A stretch of DNA of 23,128 nucleotides from a bacterium (GTDB lineage: Archaea; Thermoproteota; Nitrososphaeria; Nitrososphaerales; CADDZS01). Each line of letters starts with the position of its first letter. The first letter of the stretch is position 1. The stretch spans positions 1 through 23,128 of the forward strand of contig DAIDAB010000008.1 in NCBI GenBank assembly GCA_027310845.1, in the 5' to 3' direction. Shown here piece by piece: positions 1 through 8,197 of the stretch. Under the pieces are notes generated by a model. It did no database searches. It was not told the origin of the DNA and saw nothing but the letters and a program-made list of their open reading frames with translations. A program made the translations under genes and the position numbers.

Positions 1-431
1 GCGAGAACGTCAATCCACTGCTCGACAGGAAGGGTAAAGAAAGTAGCGGAATGATTCGGAGTTACTATCATTACATGATGATAACCGAACGCAGGCTCAC
101 TTTGCATAGGCGCGTCAGTGTACTTTACGTCGGAATCAATTGAGACTGCAGGGAACTTGTTCGGGAAGTATCGTACGCTCCAGTTCCCAACCCGTTCCGC
201 ATCAGAATCTGCAAGTTTCAGAAGTGTGTCTTCCCTTGCAACAAGGACCAGCTCCGCTGCAGGTGTCATTTGCTCGTTCCCCGGGCAAAAGGGGCACTCT
301 TGGGACCGAACATTGCTCGATACCTCATTCTTTGTCTCCTTCTTGCCTGAAAGCTCTATCGGTCGTTTGATTCGGTCAGGCGAGATGAGGACAAGTCGCC
401 TCGTGAAATAGTCCTTTCTTAGCTCGGGCAC
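1..431 (-). CDS. galT: GalT-like hexose-1-phosphate nucleotidyltransferase, partial (3' end outside window)
   Basis: The protein begins VPELRKDYFTRRLVLISPDR and continues to the left window edge, so only about 143 residues are visible and the C-terminal half is missing. It shows the GalT signature CPFCPGNE (a zinc-binding C-x-x-C pair) near residue 47, then VRYFPNKFPAVS, and GYHHVMIVTPNHS near residue 113. This family moves UMP or another nucleotidyl group between hexose 1-phosphates in the Leloir pathway. Some members act as ADP-glucose phosphorylases, and that would suit the neighbouring glycogen synthase; this reading is inference. The GTG start at 431 lies 36 bases after the glycogen synthase stop and has a GGAG ribosome site 9 bases upstream, so the two are probably co-transcribed. 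The second catalytic His motif (HPH) lies outside the window. Confidence 0.85.
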   Translation of the reverse strand, partial: MPELRKDYFTRRLVLISPDRIKRPIELSGKKETKNEVSSNVRSQECPFCPGNEQMTPAAELVLVAREDTLLKLADSDAERVGNWSVRYFPNKFPAVSIDSDVKYTDAPMQSEPAFGYHHVMIVTPNHSATFFTLPVEQWIDVL

Positions 432-466
432 GACAATACACTCCAATGAAACTATGTTATTCTTTA

Positions 467-1717
467 CTAACCATTCCCGGAAAGCAGATCTTGATACAGG
501 CCCAAGGTACTCGAAGCCACGGAATCCCAATTGTAATTCTCCAATACCATCTTCCTGCCGTTTTGCCCAATGGTCCTTGCCTTTGCGACATCCTGTAGTG
601 CGCTCGTGATACCCCAAGCAATATCGTTTGGCTCGTACGGGTTAACATGGAAGCCCGTTTGATGAGGTCCATTTGGAACCACGAACTCCTTCATTCCGCT
701 CACACCTCGTGCCCCGACTACCACAGGCTTTCCCATGCTCATCGCTTCAAGCGCGACTATCCCAAAAGGTTCGTACAGGCTAGGAAATACACACAGATCT
801 GCTGCTGCATAGTGCGCGATTCGCTCCTCCTCTGATATCCATTCAAAACGGAGTCTGATGCAATTCTCCAGATGAAGCGTTCTTACCATCTCTTCGATAG
901 AATTCTGCATGTCGGAGGTTCCAACAATCACAAGCTTCGCATTTGGGATCCTCAACCTGATCAAATTCATCGATTGAATGAGCCTATCTACACCCTTCAC
1001 GACGACGATTCTCCCGATGAACAATATCATCAAGTCGTCGGGTCTTATCCCATATCTCGCTCTTATTTCATCGCACTTGGATTTCGGTACTACTTCAGGA
1101 TCGTATTTCGCGGGGTCAACCCCGTTGTAGACTATATTGATCTTGGAGGCTAGAAAACCTTGTGCAATCAACTCATCGCGCATCGCATACGAGACGGTGA
1201 CGACATGATCTGCTTTGTCAGATCCAACTCGCTCCAGGTCTTTGACCGTCTGCGAACCCCCGCCAAGGTTTCGTCCTGCTTCTGTAGAGTGCATATGGAA
1301 TATCAGGGGCTTTGAGAGCTCTTTCTTTCCAATCATTCCTCCCATTATGGAAAGCCAATCGTGAACCACTATGGCGTCGTAACTTCTGTGCTCTTTCAGC
1401 ACAAGCTCGTTGACGAGCCTATTGGCAGAGAGTATATTGCTCATCGTTAGATCTGCAAAAAACCTGATTCCAGTCCCCCACTTCTTGATGTCCTCGGCAA
1501 TCACTGTGGGCACCACGTCTTCTGAGTTGAGAATCTTTGGCCGGTAGACATCGATGCCATTTCGGACTTCGTGCTCTTCCAATGTTCCATCGTTGAGAGT
1601 GAATATCGTGACATCCGATCCCATCTTCACGAAACGGGGGGCGATCTCCGAAATGTAGGTGCCGAGTCCGCCTACTATCCTAGGAGGGAATTCCCACACG
1701 AAGACTGCCAATTTCAT
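467..1717 (-). CDS. glgA: GT4 glycosyltransferase, probable glycogen synthase
   Basis: This 416-residue protein has the two-Rossmann layout of GT-B enzymes. Family GT4/GT5 glycogen synthases extend alpha-1,4-glucan chains from UDP- or ADP-glucose. The N-terminal glycine loop PRIVGGLGTYI (12-22) corresponds to the KxGGLGDV motif. HDWL (119-122) and HSTE (143-146) follow, and the C-terminal E-x7-E motif sits in YEPFGIVALEAM with Glu316 and Glu324. The length matches the short archaeal glycogen synthases rather than the longer bacterial GlgA. No signal peptide or membrane segment is visible, so it should be cytosolic. It lies divergent from a GH57 amylase and upstream of a GalT-like gene, which together point to storage-polysaccharide turnover. 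Trehalose or another glucosyl transfer cannot be excluded from sequence alone. Confidence 0.85.
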   Translation of the reverse strand: MKLAVFVWEFPPRIVGGLGTYISEIAPRFVKMGSDVTIFTLNDGTLEEHEVRNGIDVYRPKILNSEDVVPTVIAEDIKKWGTGIRFFADLTMSNILSANRLVNELVLKEHRSYDAIVVHDWLSIMGGMIGKKELSKPLIFHMHSTEAGRNLGGGSQTVKDLERVGSDKADHVVTVSYAMRDELIAQGFLASKINIVYNGVDPAKYDPEVVPKSKCDEIRARYGIRPDDLMILFIGRIVVVKGVDRLIQSMNLIRLRIPNAKLVIVGTSDMQNSIEEMVRTLHLENCIRLRFEWISEEERIAHYAAADLCVFPSLYEPFGIVALEAMSMGKPVVVGARGVSGMKEFVVPNGPHQTGFHVNPYEPNDIAWGITSALQDVAKARTIGQNGRKMVLENYNWDSVASSTLGLYQDLLSGNG

Positions 1718-1744
1718 TCTTTATCTATTCTCTTTCCCTGCTCT

Positions 1745-1780
1745 ATCCCTTCGGACGAAAGGAGATTAATAGATATATTC
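1745..1780 (-). promoter_or_regulatory. Possible promoter of the glycogen synthase operon
   Basis: Read on the minus strand, an AT-rich AATATATCT element is centred near 1774, which puts transcription start near 1748 and gives a leader of about 30 bases. An imperfect stem (CCTTTCG/CGAAGGG, one mismatch) sits at 1747-1762, at the predicted start. The same AT-rich element could also serve the divergent GH57 gene, but it lies about 100 bases from that start codon. Confidence 0.35.
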
Positions 1781-1876
1781 CGCTTGCTTGATTTCAAGAT
1801 TGAGGACTAGAATAGACAGATTTTTGTGTTATGGAGATAGTATCAGAATCGAAAGTTAGAAACAGAGGAGAAAAGA

Positions 1877-3196
1877 ATGACTTTCCTTTCATTTGTGCTG
1901 GAAATCCATCAACCAATTAGACTTAACAGATCTTTTCCACTGGAACGACTCCCAAGGATAGCTGATGCAAATTCGATTACCGATAGATATTTCGACAAGA
2001 GACTGAATGAAGAGGTATTCAGAAAGGTGGCTGGGAATTGTTACTTCCCCACGTTCAAAATACTTGACGAACTAATCGAGCACACAAGAGACTGGGAAAG
2101 ACCGTTCAAGGTCTCTTTCGGCGTCTCAGGGCCCTTTCTGGAGCAAGCAGTCAGATACGAGCCAGAATTGATTGATCTGCTAAAGAAGCTTCTGAAATCC
2201 GGGAAAGTCGAGATCCTCGGAGGGACATATTACCATTCCCTCGCCAGCCTGTTTCCTGGTGAAAAGACCGAATTTGTGGAACAAGTGCGTGAACACAGTT
2301 CATTGGTGAAATCAATGCTTGGATTCGACGTCGATGTGTTCGACAACACTGAATTCATCTATAACGACACAATTGCAAAGATTATCGAATCACTTGGTTT
2401 CGAAGGGATTCTTTCAGAAGGAGTCGAGAGTATGCTGGGATGGAGATCCCCGAACTATGTTTATTCTGCAATGGGCGCTGAGAACCTCAAATTACTTCTT
2501 CGCCATTATAGGTTGACCGACGATGTCGGCTTTAGATTCTCGCAGAGGAACTGGTCGGAGTACCCGCTGACGGCAGACAAGTATGCTAGTTGGCTTTCGT
2601 CCACTCCTGGAGATCTCATCCTTCTGGCAATGGACATCGAGACCTTTGGCGAACACCATTGGGCTGATGCTGGGATTTTTGAATTTCTCAAAGCGCTTCC
2701 TGAACAGGTTCGCCAAAAACAAGATCTTGCTTGGGCAACGCCTAGAGAAGCAATTCACAAACTACCTTCTTCGGGCGCCATTCCAGTTCCGGAGATGAAA
2801 ACAGTATCTTGGGCAGATGTCGAAAAGGACACGAGTGCTTGGTTACAGAATCCGATGCAGAGAGTATCCTTTGAGAGAATCGTTGCCCTAGATCCCTACG
2901 TAAGAGAGATAAATAGAAAGGAAGTCACCGATGTGTGGAGGCTTCTTCAACAAAGCGACAACCTATACTACATCTCAACAAAGGGTGGTGGACCAGGGCA
3001 GGTACATTCCTATTTCAGCCCACACAGTTCTGCTGTAGAAGCTTTCGTCGTGTTCGACTCTGTACTCACCGATTACGAGGGCAGGGTGGGAGTTCTAGCC
3101 TCAGACCTCAGAAAGAAAAAGCGCACTCTAGGGCAACAGCCTGACCTCCGGGAAGCAAGATCTCAGGAATATCGCCGAGAAGTAATCGCGAAATGA
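1877..3196 (+). CDS. GH57 family alpha-amylase / 4-alpha-glucanotransferase-like enzyme
   Basis: All five GH57 motifs can be read in this 439-residue protein: HQP at 11-13; GGTYYHSLAS near 115; DNTEFIYND with the expected nucleophile Glu159; AMDIETFGEH with the expected acid/base Asp253; and SWADVEKDTSAWLQNPMQ from residue 311. GH57 enzymes hydrolyse or rearrange alpha-1,4-glucans with retention of configuration. There is no signal peptide, so it probably acts on intracellular glycogen, in line with the divergent glycogen synthase. The ATG has a GAGG ribosome site about 10 bases upstream. The last 35 residues are highly charged (many Arg, Lys and Glu) and look disordered. The exact specificity (amylase, glucanotransferase or branching activity) cannot be fixed here, but the length and the motif 5 form favour an alpha-amylase. 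Confidence 0.9.
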   Translation: MTFLSFVLEIHQPIRLNRSFPLERLPRIADANSITDRYFDKRLNEEVFRKVAGNCYFPTFKILDELIEHTRDWERPFKVSFGVSGPFLEQAVRYEPELIDLLKKLLKSGKVEILGGTYYHSLASLFPGEKTEFVEQVREHSSLVKSMLGFDVDVFDNTEFIYNDTIAKIIESLGFEGILSEGVESMLGWRSPNYVYSAMGAENLKLLLRHYRLTDDVGFRFSQRNWSEYPLTADKYASWLSSTPGDLILLAMDIETFGEHHWADAGIFEFLKALPEQVRQKQDLAWATPREAIHKLPSSGAIPVPEMKTVSWADVEKDTSAWLQNPMQRVSFERIVALDPYVREINRKEVTDVWRLLQQSDNLYYISTKGGGPGQVHSYFSPHSSAVEAFVVFDSVLTDYEGRVGVLASDLRKKKRTLGQQPDLREARSQEYRREVIAK

Positions 3197-3236
3197 CATA
3201 TTGTTTTTAGTGCGGCCCTTTGGCTTTCATGAGAAA

Positions 3237-3623
3237 TTAGTGGTAAGTCTCTTCCATACACATCTTGCAGTTCATGGACTTGCTTTGAGGATCAATCTCA
3301 TAATGAAGCTCGCACATATAACCGGAGCGCATCACGTAGTCGCATAATTCCTTTATCATATTCGCGACTTGAATGTCATTTAACCTATGGTTCGAGATCC
3401 CGTCTGCAATTACCTCAGCCATCTTCTTTACATCATCATGCACATCGAAATCAATCGCTTTCCCCCTCTTCTCCGAGAAGTATTTTGAGATGGCAGGCTG
3501 AGTTACTCCCAACGCGTGGGCAATTTGGGCCTGTGTCATGTGTCTGTCGATAAGCGAACGCGAAATGATTCCTCTGATAGCAGGAATCACTGACTTCGCA
3601 GCAATCTCGTAGGGTGTTTGCAA
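3237..3623 (-). CDS. COG2522-like HTH transcriptional regulator
   Basis: This 128-residue protein has a Cro/XRE-type helix-turn-helix at about residues 26-52 (TQAQIAHALGVTQPAISKYF). Conserved flanks (TPYEIAAKSVIPAIRG before, KRGK after) match my memory of archaeal COG2522 regulators, some of which are fused to a thiamine-phosphate synthase ThiN domain. No ThiN domain is present here. The C-terminus instead carries C-E-L-H and C-K-M-C, a likely metal- or redox-binding cluster. The start is TTG at 3623. I prefer it because the conserved TPYEIAAK stretch begins directly after it, while the next Met lies inside the HTH. A GAGG lies about 13 bases upstream. The regulated genes are unknown; the aldehyde dehydrogenase just upstream on the same strand is one candidate. 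Confidence 0.75.
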   Translation of the reverse strand: MQTPYEIAAKSVIPAIRGIISRSLIDRHMTQAQIAHALGVTQPAISKYFSEKRGKAIDFDVHDDVKKMAEVIADGISNHRLNDIQVANMIKELCDYVMRSGYMCELHYEIDPQSKSMNCKMCMEETYH

Positions 3624-3680
3624 TTCAGACGCCGGGCCTCAGTCACTATGGATAGTCCGGATAAATTATGCCGTTCGGAA

Positions 3681-3689
3681 TATTTAAGG
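3681..3689 (-). promoter_or_regulatory. TATA box of the HTH regulator gene
   Basis: Reading CCTTAAATA on the minus strand, this is a good archaeal TATA match about 60 bases before the TTG start. Predicted transcription start is near 3659, leaving a leader of about 36 bases. It suggests that the regulator has its own promoter despite following the aldehyde dehydrogenase. Confidence 0.45.
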
Positions 3690-3727
3690 ATAGTAACTAT
3701 GTTCTCAAACGTTCTTCGACATCTTAC

Positions 3728-5215
3728 TTACCCAAAGAACCACGCGCGCGACTTGTACGAATAGTCTATGAAAACGGCCTTCTTTTCCGTGTAATTTTCG
3801 ATAGCGATCTCTCCAGCTTCCCTTCCGAAGCCAGATTCTTTGATGCCTCCAAATGGCAGATGAACCTCTGCGCCAGTTGTCCCTTGATTCACATACCCAA
3901 TGCCTGACTGAATTTTTGCGAGGGACTTGAACGCGCTTCGAATGTCACGCGTATAAATGGCGGAGCTCAATCCATATCGGGTCTCATTTGCTATCTCTAT
4001 TGCGTTCTCTATGCTCTGAGCTTCCATGATGGCCACGACTGGTCCAAATATCTCATCCTGCGAGATCTTCATGTCATTTGTCGCTTCATCGAAGACTGTC
4101 GGCTTGTAAAAATATCCCATGGACCTCTCCTTGTCGTTATAACGCCCTCCTCCAAAGAGAATCTTCGCACCCTCGTGCTGGCCGATCCCTACATAGGATT
4201 CAACTTTCATTCTTGCTGCCTCAGTAATCAATGGGCCCACTTGAACGCCGTCACGCATTCCATTCCCGACTCTGAGAGCCTCTGCGCCTTTGACAAAGAG
4301 CTCCATAAATTTTGCATGGATTGGCTTTTCGACGATGATTCTTGAGCCGGCCGTGCACTTTTGACCACAATTGCTGAAGGCAGCGTATAACGTGGCGGGG
4401 ATGGCTTGGGCGAGATCTGCGTCTTGGGCCACTATCACGGGATTCTTGCCACCGAGTTCCAGTACCTGCTTTCGCAGAAGACCAGAATTTACTTGCGCAA
4501 TTCTATGGCCTGTCAGAGTTTCTCCAGTGAATGAAATCATCTTGATGCGTTTATCGTTGAGAATGGCTTCGCCCACAACGGACCCAGGTCCCGTTACAAA
4601 ATTCAGAACCCCCTTTGGAAGTCCAGCTCTTTCAAAAAGGTCGACAATTGTCTTTGCTATGAGAGGTGTGTTGGAGGCAGGTTTGAACACTACAGTGTTT
4701 CCTGCAATAATTGCTGGAGCGATCTTCCAGAGTGGGATGGAAAATGGAAAGTTCCATGGAGTAATGATTCCAATCATCCCAACTGGTCTGCGAATTACCA
4801 TGCAAAATTTTTCCTTCTGTTCGCTAGGTGAGACATACGACCACATGCGTCGCCCCTCTGCTGCGATGAACATGACGGTGTCGTAGCCTTCAACAATCTC
4901 GGCAAGAGATTCTGAGAAAGCTTTTCCTTCTTCAATCGTCAGTGCCTCTGCGAGTTCTAGCTTGTCCTTTCGGATCATCTCACCAACTTTGTAAAGAATC
5001 TCGGCCCTCTCGGGAGCTGGGGTTTCACTCCAAATATCGAAGGAACGTTCTGCAGCATCTATTGCTGCTCCGACATCATCTTTCGTAGCTTGAGGGATAT
5101 TTGCAAGAAGTTCGCCCGTCGCAGGATTTCGCACCGCAAATGTCGATCCATCTGATGAGGACTTCCTGTGCTCTCCACCGATCACTAGCTCGGGTTGTAC
5201 GAGTGTTTGGTCCAT
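3728..5215 (-). CDS. NAD(P)-dependent aldehyde dehydrogenase (ALDH superfamily)
   Basis: At 495 residues this is the standard length for soluble ALDHs, which oxidise aldehydes to carboxylates. Visible motifs, numbered from this ATG, are TPWNFPF with the oxyanion-hole Asn155, FKPASNTP in the cofactor pocket, SFTGE, LELGGKNP with the general base Glu253, and NCGQKC with the nucleophile Cys287. DEIFGPV and LPFGGIKESGFGRE complete the fold. Substrate class is not readable; succinate- or 2-oxoglutarate-semialdehyde, glyceraldehyde and lactaldehyde dehydrogenases all share these motifs. I chose ATG at 5215 over an in-frame TTG at 5221 because AGGT lies at a suitable distance upstream. A clean TATA box sits about 40 bases upstream, so transcription should start about 15 bases before the ATG. 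Confidence 0.9.
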   Translation of the reverse strand: MDQTLVQPELVIGGEHRKSSSDGSTFAVRNPATGELLANIPQATKDDVGAAIDAAERSFDIWSETPAPERAEILYKVGEMIRKDKLELAEALTIEEGKAFSESLAEIVEGYDTVMFIAAEGRRMWSYVSPSEQKEKFCMVIRRPVGMIGIITPWNFPFSIPLWKIAPAIIAGNTVVFKPASNTPLIAKTIVDLFERAGLPKGVLNFVTGPGSVVGEAILNDKRIKMISFTGETLTGHRIAQVNSGLLRKQVLELGGKNPVIVAQDADLAQAIPATLYAAFSNCGQKCTAGSRIIVEKPIHAKFMELFVKGAEALRVGNGMRDGVQVGPLITEAARMKVESYVGIGQHEGAKILFGGGRYNDKERSMGYFYKPTVFDEATNDMKISQDEIFGPVVAIMEAQSIENAIEIANETRYGLSSAIYTRDIRSAFKSLAKIQSGIGYVNQGTTGAEVHLPFGGIKESGFGREAGEIAIENYTEKKAVFIDYSYKSRAWFFG

Positions 5216-5251
5216 TCTCAATAACCTATAAGAAAAGACAGCCCGAGAATT

Positions 5252-5260
5252 TATTTAAAG
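5252..5260 (-). promoter_or_regulatory. TATA box of the aldehyde dehydrogenase gene
   Basis: The minus strand reads CTTTAAATA, close to the archaeal consensus. Transcription would start near 5230, about 15 bases before the ATG, a short leader typical of archaea. Confidence 0.6.
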
Positions 5261-5310
5261 ATAGAAGTACTGGTGCAAGTGCAAAATTCAGAAAGTTTGG
5301 AGGACGCAAA

Positions 5311-5348
5311 ATCAATTTTTTAACCGTCGTCTTCGGGCCGGAATTGAT
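5311..5348. repeat. 7-bp inverted repeat between divergent ALDH and oxidoreductase promoters
   Basis: ATCAATT at 5311-5317 and AATTGAT at 5342-5348 are perfect complements across 24 bases. They lie between the two TATA boxes of the divergent promoters. It could be a regulator site, but AT-rich 7-mers of this kind also arise by chance. Confidence 0.3.
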
Positions 5349-5392
5349 ATTGTGAAATTTTGAAGAAATAGTTGATCTTTTAGCAAGCCATG

Positions 5393-5401
5393 CTTATATA
5401 T
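5393..5401 (+). promoter_or_regulatory. TATA box of the 2-oxoacid:ferredoxin oxidoreductase operon
   Basis: CTTATATAT is a strong archaeal TATA box. Predicted transcription start is near 5422, giving a leader of about 60 bases, which is longer than most leaders in this window. Confidence 0.6.
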
Positions 5402-5426
5402 TGTCCAAGATGATTAAAGAAATGCA

Positions 5427-5464
5427 AGGCAATGATAAGGTTGAGTCTGGAGCAATCATTGCCT
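5427..5464 (+). promoter_or_regulatory. Perfect 10-bp inverted repeat in the oxidoreductase leader
   Basis: AGGCAATGAT (5427-5436) and ATCATTGCCT (5455-5464) are exact reverse complements separated by 18 bases. The repeat spans most of the predicted leader and ends 7 bases before the AGGA ribosome site. It could form a hairpin in the mRNA 5' end or be a two-half-site operator just downstream of transcription start. The sequence does not decide between these. Confidence 0.6.
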
Positions 5465-5481
5465 AGGTTCAGGAATTGTTC

Positions 5482-7278
5482 ATGGCTACAAAATTAGAAC
5501 AGACCACAGGCACCGGGACATCTCTTAGAGACGATATTTGCATAATGGTGGGCGGCCAGGGAGGAGATGGATCTCTAACCGTTGTCAATCTCCTTGGTCG
5601 AGTGTTCAGAAGCATTGGACTGAATGTATATGATGCTAGGAACGTGTTGTCTAGGATAAGGGGCGGCCACGCTGATGGCATAATTAGAGCAAGTGTTCGG
5701 GACATATTTTCCACTGGGGATCAAATTGATTTACTTGTTGCGTTTGACGAAGAAGCTGTTCAGGCGGGAATCAGCGAGCTCGCATCGAATGCGACCATCA
5801 TATTTGACAGCTCGAAGGGAGAGCTATCCGAAAAATACAGAAAAGCGGGATTTACGATATTCAGCGCTCCTTTGGGGAATATGGCGGCTTTGAGTCTCAG
5901 GAAGAACATTTTCAAAAACACTATTGCGTTTGCCGTGCTGGGTAGGGTGTTGGGAATCGACGACACTCTGCTTAGAGATGTACTAAGAGCAAGATACGAG
6001 CACAGGGGAAAAGAGGCTCTTGAGGCTAACATGAAAGCCCTGCAGATCGGACATGAATTCGCGAATCAGAGCATCAAAGAAGGTCCATATCGATTAAGAC
6101 ACGGATCTAATGATGGGAAGATACTCGCGACGGGTAATGAAGCCACTGCCTTTGGTTTTTTGGTAGGCGGTGGACGGTTCTTCGTCGGCTATCCAATCAC
6201 GCCAGCTACTGACATCATGGAATGGCTCGCGCCCCGACTGCCGAAATTTGGGGGAGTCGTAAAGCAAGCCGAGGATGAGCTTGCTGTAATAAACATGGGA
6301 ATCGGCGCAGCATATTCGGGTGCAAGGGTAATGGTTGCGACATCCGGGCCTGGTCAGTCTCTAATGACCGAAGGAGTCGGTCATGCAGGCCAAGCTGAGA
6401 TACCTTTGGTCGTTGTCGAGTGTCAGCGCGTGGGGCCAAGTACGGGAGAACCGACCAAGAATGAGCAGTCTGACGTCAATCACGTAGTCTATGCGTCGCA
6501 TGGCGAATTCCCGAGAGTCGTAGTCACTCCCGGCAACGCTGCGGAGTGTTTCTACATGACCGCCGACGCTTTAAATCTTGCAGAAAAATACCAGCTTCCG
6601 GTATTCATACTCTTGGACCAAGCTCTATGCCAGAACAGCCAATGCATAGATCCCTTTGACATTGGAGCAGTACGGGTTGACCGAGGCAAGCTTCTTACAG
6701 AAACCGACCTCGCAAAAATGGAAACCTACAAGAGATATCTAATTACAGAAAACGGCGTTTCGCCGAGGTCTATTCCTTCGCAAGAGGGCGGACAATGCCA
6801 GGTAACAGGAAATGAGCACAACGAGTTCGGGCTCGTATCAGTCGACAAGATGAATAGGCTCCGTATGATGACAAAACGAATGAAAAAGGTCGAAATGGCA
6901 AGAGCAGAGCTTCCGAGAGGTGTTAACTTTGGAAAGGCAGATGCCAAATTTGGGATAATTGGCTTTGGTTCCACTTACGGTGCCGTCGTCGAAAGCATGG
7001 AACAACTTTCGAAGCGTGGGGTATCCACGAGATTCCACCAGATAAGAACGATCTACCCTCTCCTTGAAGATGACCTTAACGCATTCGCCGACCCTCTTGA
7101 GAGGATATTCGTTGTGGAGAACAACTACCAAGGACAGCTTGCCCTCATGATCAGGGGCGTGCTTCGAAGGAATGAGCGCATTGACAGCATCACGAAGTTT
7201 GATGGGGCTTCCTTCAAACCCAAGGAGATCACGGGTGCGATCTTGACCGCGGCTCAGAGCAAGAGGAATGAAGTGTGA
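5482..7278 (+). CDS. korA: 2-oxoacid:ferredoxin oxidoreductase, fused gamma-alpha subunit
   Basis: This 598-residue chain joins the gamma domain (about 15-200, beginning with GGQGGDGSLTVVNLLGRVF) to the alpha domain (about 210-598). The alpha domain has the YPITPAT motif at 237-243 that recognises the CoA-dependent 2-oxoacid substrate, then QAEDELA and TSGPGQSLMTEG. The complex decarboxylates 2-oxoacids to acyl-CoA and reduces ferredoxin. The fused gamma-alpha plus separate beta layout, with no delta ferredoxin gene nearby, is the two-subunit type known from Sulfolobus and haloarchaea. Pyruvate, 2-oxoglutarate or a broad range are all possible; I use korA only as the nearest symbol. The ATG at 5482 is preferred to a TTG two codons upstream because AGGA lies 7 bases before it. 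Confidence 0.9.
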   Translation: MATKLEQTTGTGTSLRDDICIMVGGQGGDGSLTVVNLLGRVFRSIGLNVYDARNVLSRIRGGHADGIIRASVRDIFSTGDQIDLLVAFDEEAVQAGISELASNATIIFDSSKGELSEKYRKAGFTIFSAPLGNMAALSLRKNIFKNTIAFAVLGRVLGIDDTLLRDVLRARYEHRGKEALEANMKALQIGHEFANQSIKEGPYRLRHGSNDGKILATGNEATAFGFLVGGGRFFVGYPITPATDIMEWLAPRLPKFGGVVKQAEDELAVINMGIGAAYSGARVMVATSGPGQSLMTEGVGHAGQAEIPLVVVECQRVGPSTGEPTKNEQSDVNHVVYASHGEFPRVVVTPGNAAECFYMTADALNLAEKYQLPVFILLDQALCQNSQCIDPFDIGAVRVDRGKLLTETDLAKMETYKRYLITENGVSPRSIPSQEGGQCQVTGNEHNEFGLVSVDKMNRLRMMTKRMKKVEMARAELPRGVNFGKADAKFGIIGFGSTYGAVVESMEQLSKRGVSTRFHQIRTIYPLLEDDLNAFADPLERIFVVENNYQGQLALMIRGVLRRNERIDSITKFDGASFKPKEITGAILTAAQSKRNEV

Positions 7279-8143
7279 TATTGCGATGACAAGAGTTGTT
7301 AGTCCAATATCTCCCATTTGGTGTCCTGGATGCGGCGATTTCGGTGTCCTCGCATCTCTAAAGAAGGCGCTGTCAGATCTTCAAATAAGGTCTAAGGACA
7401 CGGTCATTGTGGGAGGAATTGGATGCTCAGGATCAATTCATAATGACCTCGAATGCTACGGAATACATTCTCTTCATGGTAGGCTCCTTCCTACTGCCGT
7501 GGGCATCAAACTCGCCAATCCAAGACTGACCGTTATTGCTGCAGGGGGCGATGGCGATGGATACGCAATTGGGGTAGGACACTTCATGCATTCCCTGAAG
7601 CGAAATCCAAGCATCGTCTACATTGTTATGCAAAACGGGACTTATGGTCTGACTAAGGGACAACCTTCCCCCACTGCAGTTGTTGGGTACGAGGGAAACG
7701 TGGACATGCCCTTCGACGCCGTTCTGACAGCGCTTTCAATCCCATCGACAACGTTCATCGCAAGGGGTTTTTCAGGTAACCAGTCCCAGCTTACGGACCT
7801 GATGAAAAAGGCAATTTTGCATGCGAATTCGAACTTGGGGTTCGGTTTCTTGGAGGTTTTGAGCCCCTGCGTTACGTATAACGATACATACAAAGAATGG
7901 CGAGAGGAAATCTACGACTTCGACGCAGAGAAAGGTTACGATCCGAAGAATCGTGTACTTGCTTTCTCAAGAGCCTCCGAACTTGTTTCTCAGAAGAGGA
8001 TAGCTACGGGTCTGATTTACACAGGCACCGCAAAGTCTCTTGAAACAAATTCTCTGAATAGCGAGGTGCCGATGGCGCTTCAAGATATCTCGCTTCCTGC
8101 CAACATTCCGAGGTATGAGGAACTTCTCAGAGACTTTCGCTAG
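7268..8143 (+). CDS. korB: 2-oxoacid:ferredoxin oxidoreductase, beta subunit (TPP-binding)
   Basis: This is the 291-residue thiamine-diphosphate and [4Fe-4S] subunit of the oxidoreductase. WCPGCGDFG at 18-26 supplies two cluster cysteines, with further cysteines in GGIGCSG and near SPCVTYND. The TPP/Mg motif begins GGDGDGYAIG at 93, and NGTYGLTKGQ follows. It overlaps the alpha gene by 11 bases from the first ATG, which indicates translational coupling. An in-frame ATG at 7286 would remove six residues and the overlap. Neither start has a well-spaced ribosome site, so the start is uncertain. Subunit length and the absence of a C-terminal ferredoxin domain match the two-subunit archaeal enzymes. 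Confidence 0.9.
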   Translation: MKCDIAMTRVVSPISPIWCPGCGDFGVLASLKKALSDLQIRSKDTVIVGGIGCSGSIHNDLECYGIHSLHGRLLPTAVGIKLANPRLTVIAAGGDGDGYAIGVGHFMHSLKRNPSIVYIVMQNGTYGLTKGQPSPTAVVGYEGNVDMPFDAVLTALSIPSTTFIARGFSGNQSQLTDLMKKAILHANSNLGFGFLEVLSPCVTYNDTYKEWREEIYDFDAEKGYDPKNRVLAFSRASELVSQKRIATGLIYTGTAKSLETNSLNSEVPMALQDISLPANIPRYEELLRDFR

Positions 8144-8197
8144 GGTTTTATGCGCTGAGCATCTGATTCTTCCATAAGACGCCGTGACTTCAGTCGA

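Noticed and set aside
7268..7278. Frameshift or fusion of the oxidoreductase alpha and beta genes
   Set aside because: The 11-base overlap is a normal coupled start, and both proteins are complete.
6838..7317. 159-residue minus-strand frame over the oxidoreductase alpha/beta junction
   Set aside because: It lies entirely opposite conserved oxidoreductase coding sequence and has no own ribosome site or motif.
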